Source of the DNA: an uncultured Xanthobacteraceae bacterium
GTDB taxonomy: Bacteria; Pseudomonadota; Alphaproteobacteria; Rhizobiales; Xanthobacteraceae
Length of the DNA stretch: 17,659 nt
Direction of reading: 5' to 3'
Assembly (NCBI GenBank): GCA_955652195.1
Contig: CATPBC010000236.1
Location: forward strand, 1 to 17,659
Position numbers and translations under genes: made by a program. The notes under the pieces are model-generated. The model was not told the origin of the DNA, made no database searches, and worked only from the letters and a program-made list of their open reading frames with translations. Below, piece by piece: positions 15,230 through 17,659 of this stretch. Each line of letters starts with the position of its first letter. Within the stretch, counting starts at the first letter, position 1.

Positions 15230-15259
15230 TTGTCAAAATGGCTCTCAACCCTGTATCAC
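15230..15259 (+). promoter_or_regulatory. Possible sigma-70 promoter of the caspase-like gene
   Basis: TTGTCA (15230-15235), an 18-nt spacer and TATCAC (15254-15259) resemble a housekeeping promoter and would start transcription about 17 nt before the ATG at 15283. The match is moderate, and a start so close to the ribosome-binding site is tight. Confidence 0.3.
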
Positions 15260-15282
15260 ACGATGGAGTGGGGAGATTCGTG

Positions 15283-17362
15283 ATGGCTAACTTCGTCCGC
15301 GCATCATCGCTGTGGCTCGCGGTGCTAGTCGTTTTGTTGCTCGGTCAGCACAGCAGCCTCGCCCAGGAGGTGCGCTTCGCGCTGGTGATCGGCAATGATC
15401 AATACCGGACGGCTACGCTCGCTACGCCAGCCAACGATGCCGGTCTCGTCGCCGACGCGCTGGGCGCGGCAGGGTTCGCGGTCACCGGAGCGAGGAATCT
15501 CGATCAGGCGGCGCTGCGGGAAACTTTTCGGGAATTTATTGGTCAAGTCGCGTCGGCCGGACCCAATGCAGTCGCAGTGATCTATCTCGCCGGTTTCGGT
15601 TTGCAATTCGGCGGCGAGAATTATTTCGTGCCGATCGATGCCGATATTCAACGCGACGTCGACGTGCCGCTGCAGGCAATTCGCGTTTCGGACTTCACCC
15701 AGCCGCTTGCGGCGCTTCCCGGCCACGTGAAGATCGTCATACTCGATGCGGCGCGGCAAAATCCATTCGCGCGCGGCGGCCGGCCGTTGGCAGGCGGACT
15801 CGCACTGGTCGATCCGCAGCCTGGCTTGGCGATCGCATTTAACGCCGCACCGGGGACAGTTCCGCCGGACGCAGGGTCCCTACGGCGCCTATGCGACCGC
15901 GCTCACCGAGATGATCGGCTATGGCGGCTTGACGTTCGACGACATGTTCGCGCGCGTCCGCCTGCGCGTCAGCGCGCAGACACAAGGCGCTGAAGTGCCC
16001 TGGTACGCGTCGCGGCTAGACGACCCATTTTTCATGACCGAGCGAACGGCCGGCGCGCCGCCGCCGCCCAACGCGCTTCCGATCGCCGATATTCGCAACC
16101 GTCCGTTCCGCGATTATGGCGGCCCTGATGAGGCCTATGCGGCGGCAGTCGCCCTGGACACCATTGAAGCGTATCAGGGCTTCCTCGCCGTTTATCCCGA
16201 CGGCCCCTATTCGCGCCGCATCGCCGCGATGCTCGCCGTTCGCCGTGAAGAAATCATCTGGCGGCGCTGCGTGATTGCCGACACGCCGCCAGCCTATTGG
16301 TCATATCTGCGGCGTTATCCCAATGGCCCCCATGCCTGGGACGCCCGCCGCCGCTTGGCATTCCTTGCGGCGGTGCTTGAGCCGCCGCCGGATTTTGTCT
16401 ATTTCGATTTCGGCATTGCGCCGCCGCCGCCCACCGAGGTGGTCTTTGTCGAACGGCCAGTCATTATCTTCGAGGGTCCAGGCTTCGCCCCGCCGCCACC
16501 GCCGCCCGTGTTCTTTTTGCCGCCGCGGCCACGCGAATACGTCGTTTTGGCGCCGCCGCCGCCGCAGCGCGAACGGTTTGCGCTGCCGATTGCCGCGGCA
16601 CCGATCCCGACTTTTGTCCGCCCGCCGCGCACCGTGACGCTCCAGCAACAGCCGCCGCAAACGACGAACGCGCCGGGCGGCCGAGCGACTGTTAACGTGT
16701 CGCTTCCCTCGGTCGTGTCGCACGGCAATCAGGGCAATCAGGGAGCGCCCACCAGTCCGAGCGCACCGCCGGGGCAGAACACGCCTTCGACCACCCTGGC
16801 GCCGGCGACGCCTTCAACAAGGACGGCGTTGCCGCATCCTGGCGGGCCTGGCGCGCCCGGCGCGCCCGGCGGACCTCCGTCCCCCACAACGCCTTCAGGC
16901 GCATCAATCAAACCTGCACCGATCCAGCCGCATCCTGGTGGAGCGAGCGGATCGGGCGCCGGCGCCGGCCCGCCGGTCTCGGCGCCGTCAAACGCAGCCA
17001 TCAAGCCGCCGCCACCTCCTCCGCCACCGCACCCCGGCGGCACGGGCAATGGACCGAGCGGCATTTCGCCCAACGCACCGTCAAATGCAGCGGTGAAGCC
17101 AGCATTTCCGCCGCCGCATCCAAGCGCCCCATCGGCGGCGACGATAAAGCCGCCGCCGCCGCCGCATCCTGCGGCGCCGTCAGCCGCGGCTGTAAAGCCA
17201 CCCTCACCGCCGCCGCACCCGACGCCCACAGTCGTGAAGCCGGCGACCGTGGCGCCGCCACCGCCGCCGCCCCCGCCGCCACATCCGGCGCCAGCTAATG
17301 CCAATCGTCCGGCCGGCGATTGTCCGCCCGGCAAAACAGCGACCCCGAACGGCTGCAAATAG
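15283..17362 (+). pseudogene. Caspase-fold (peptidase C14-like) exported protein, catalytically degenerate and frameshifted
   Basis: The ATG at 15283 has GGGGAG 7 nt upstream. A signal peptide (ends near SLAQ, residue 28) leads into a p20-like caspase fold: EVRFALVIGNDQY, NDAGLVADALGAAGF, VIYLAGFGLQFGGENYF, IVILDAARQNPF. In active members the last two read G-H-G and D-A-C-R; here the catalytic His is Phe105 and the Cys is Ala157, so peptidase activity is not expected. Around 15871 the reading frame moves: the first frame stops at 15993, while homologous-looking sequence (QGPYGAYATALTEMIGYGG) continues in the next frame to TAG at 17362. One extra G, or two missing bases, accounts for it. The second part has a conserved middle region (to about 16380) and a proline-rich tail ending CPPGKTATPNGCK. 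A repaired product would be about 693 residues. It may be a true pseudogene, an assembly error or, less likely, recoding. Confidence 0.8.
16380..17320 (+). repeat. Proline-rich, HPGG/KPPPP repeat tail of the caspase-like protein
   Basis: In the second reading frame this stretch encodes a long disordered region. From about 16890 it contains at least five imperfect units of the form (A/T)PS-x-A-x-(I/V)-KP, a run of prolines, then HP and often GG: for example APSNAAIKPPPPPPPPHPGG, APSAATIKPPPPPHPA, APSAAAVKPPSPPPHPT. Units differ in proline number. The evenly placed Lys and His within proline runs suggest a wall-spanning or binding spacer. Codons CCG/CCA/CCT alternate, so it is not a simple trinucleotide run. 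Confidence 0.8.
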
Positions 17363-17456
17363 CAGCCGTCGGCACGCGTCTTCGCTGCAACACTTGCGGG
17401 TCGCAGATGGCGTCACTAATTGCGGAGGGAAGCAGATCGATCAGGGAAGCGATCGG

Positions 17457-17659
17457 ATGAGTCCGTGCACTGACGAACTCAAGCTCGTCGCCCTCGATAA
17501 AGATGATATCGAGGTCGTCTCAGCTCATGTGCAGGATTCGCTCGTCAAGGTCGCCGATATTTTCTGGCGGCCGCACGATCATCGCTTCGTCATGGCGCTC
17601 AATCGCTTCGATTGGATGAGCGCCGTCGATATTGCCAAATCAGGCGCAGGCTACAGCAA
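17457..17659 (+). CDS. DUF2948 family protein, partial (C-terminus beyond right edge)
   Basis: An ATG at 17457 with AGGGAAG about 7 nt upstream opens a frame that stays open for 67 codons to the edge. The peptide begins MSPCTDELKLVALDKDDIEV and continues with VSAHVQDSLVKVADIFW and RFVMALNRFDWMSA, the N-terminal pattern of DUF2948, a conserved alphaproteobacterial protein of unknown function of about 150-170 residues. In many Rhizobiales it lies near murA and hisD, so such genes may follow to the right; that is recollection, not visible here. It starts 94 nt after the caspase-like gene, with no obvious terminator between. Confidence 0.82.
   Translation, partial: MSPCTDELKLVALDKDDIEVVSAHVQDSLVKVADIFWRPHDHRFVMALNRFDWMSAVDIAKSGAGYS

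Noticed and set aside
16738..17358. 206-codon glycine-rich minus-strand frame
   Set aside because: It is the mirror of the proline codons (CCG/CGG) of the caspase-like tail; glycine richness is an artefact.

Overview
The window looks like a chromosomal segment of an alphaproteobacterium of the order Hyphomicrobiales (Rhizobiales), probably close to Bradyrhizobium or a related Bradyrhizobiaceae/Xanthobacteraceae genus. The grounds are high G+C, a NepR-EcfG-PhyR general stress response locus, an HWE-family histidine kinase, a CHASE2 cyclase, a caspase-like protein with a proline-rich tail, and a DUF2948 gene cut by the right edge. The species call is inference. No phage, IS element, CRISPR array, tRNA or rRNA gene was seen.

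Layout. 1-2106 (minus): a partial small gene at the left edge, then an Ldh_2-family NAD(P)-dependent oxidoreductase and an alpha/beta hydrolase that overlap in an ATGA and should be co-translated. 2197-3825 (minus): a soluble PAS-GAF-HWE histidine kinase. 3968-4753 (minus): an exported L,D-transpeptidase with its own terminator. 5015-5377 (minus): a small exported protein of unknown function. 5840-7625: the core general stress response locus, with phyR on minus and nepR-ecfG on plus, divergent from a 130-150 bp control region. 7830-8714 (plus): an exported transglutaminase-like (BTLCP/LapG-fold) cysteine peptidase, convergent with 8741-14282 (minus), which encodes a type I secretion ABC exporter, its HlyD-type adaptor and a CHASE2 class III cyclase. 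14701-14877 (minus): a 58-residue basic protein with a GcrA-like helix-turn-helix pattern. 15283-17362 (plus): a caspase-fold protein lacking both catalytic residues and split by a frameshift. 17457-end (plus): the start of a DUF2948 gene.

How it fits together. Under stress PhyR is phosphorylated and sequesters the anti-sigma factor NepR, freeing EcfG to read promoters of the form GGAAC-N16/17-(C/G)GTT. I find four such sites at sensible distances from starts: before phyR, before nepR-ecfG, before the small exported protein, and before the L,D-transpeptidase. The left-centre of the window therefore appears to be a stress island: regulator, sigma factor, candidate input kinase, one cell-wall enzyme and one uncharacterised exported protein. 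The right half is an envelope/secretion region whose secreted substrate is not in view.

The most interesting points are the two unlinked-looking envelope genes with EcfG-type promoters, the 58-residue GcrA-like mini-protein, and the caspase-like protein whose His/Cys dyad reads Phe/Ala. No wholly new multi-gene system is evident.
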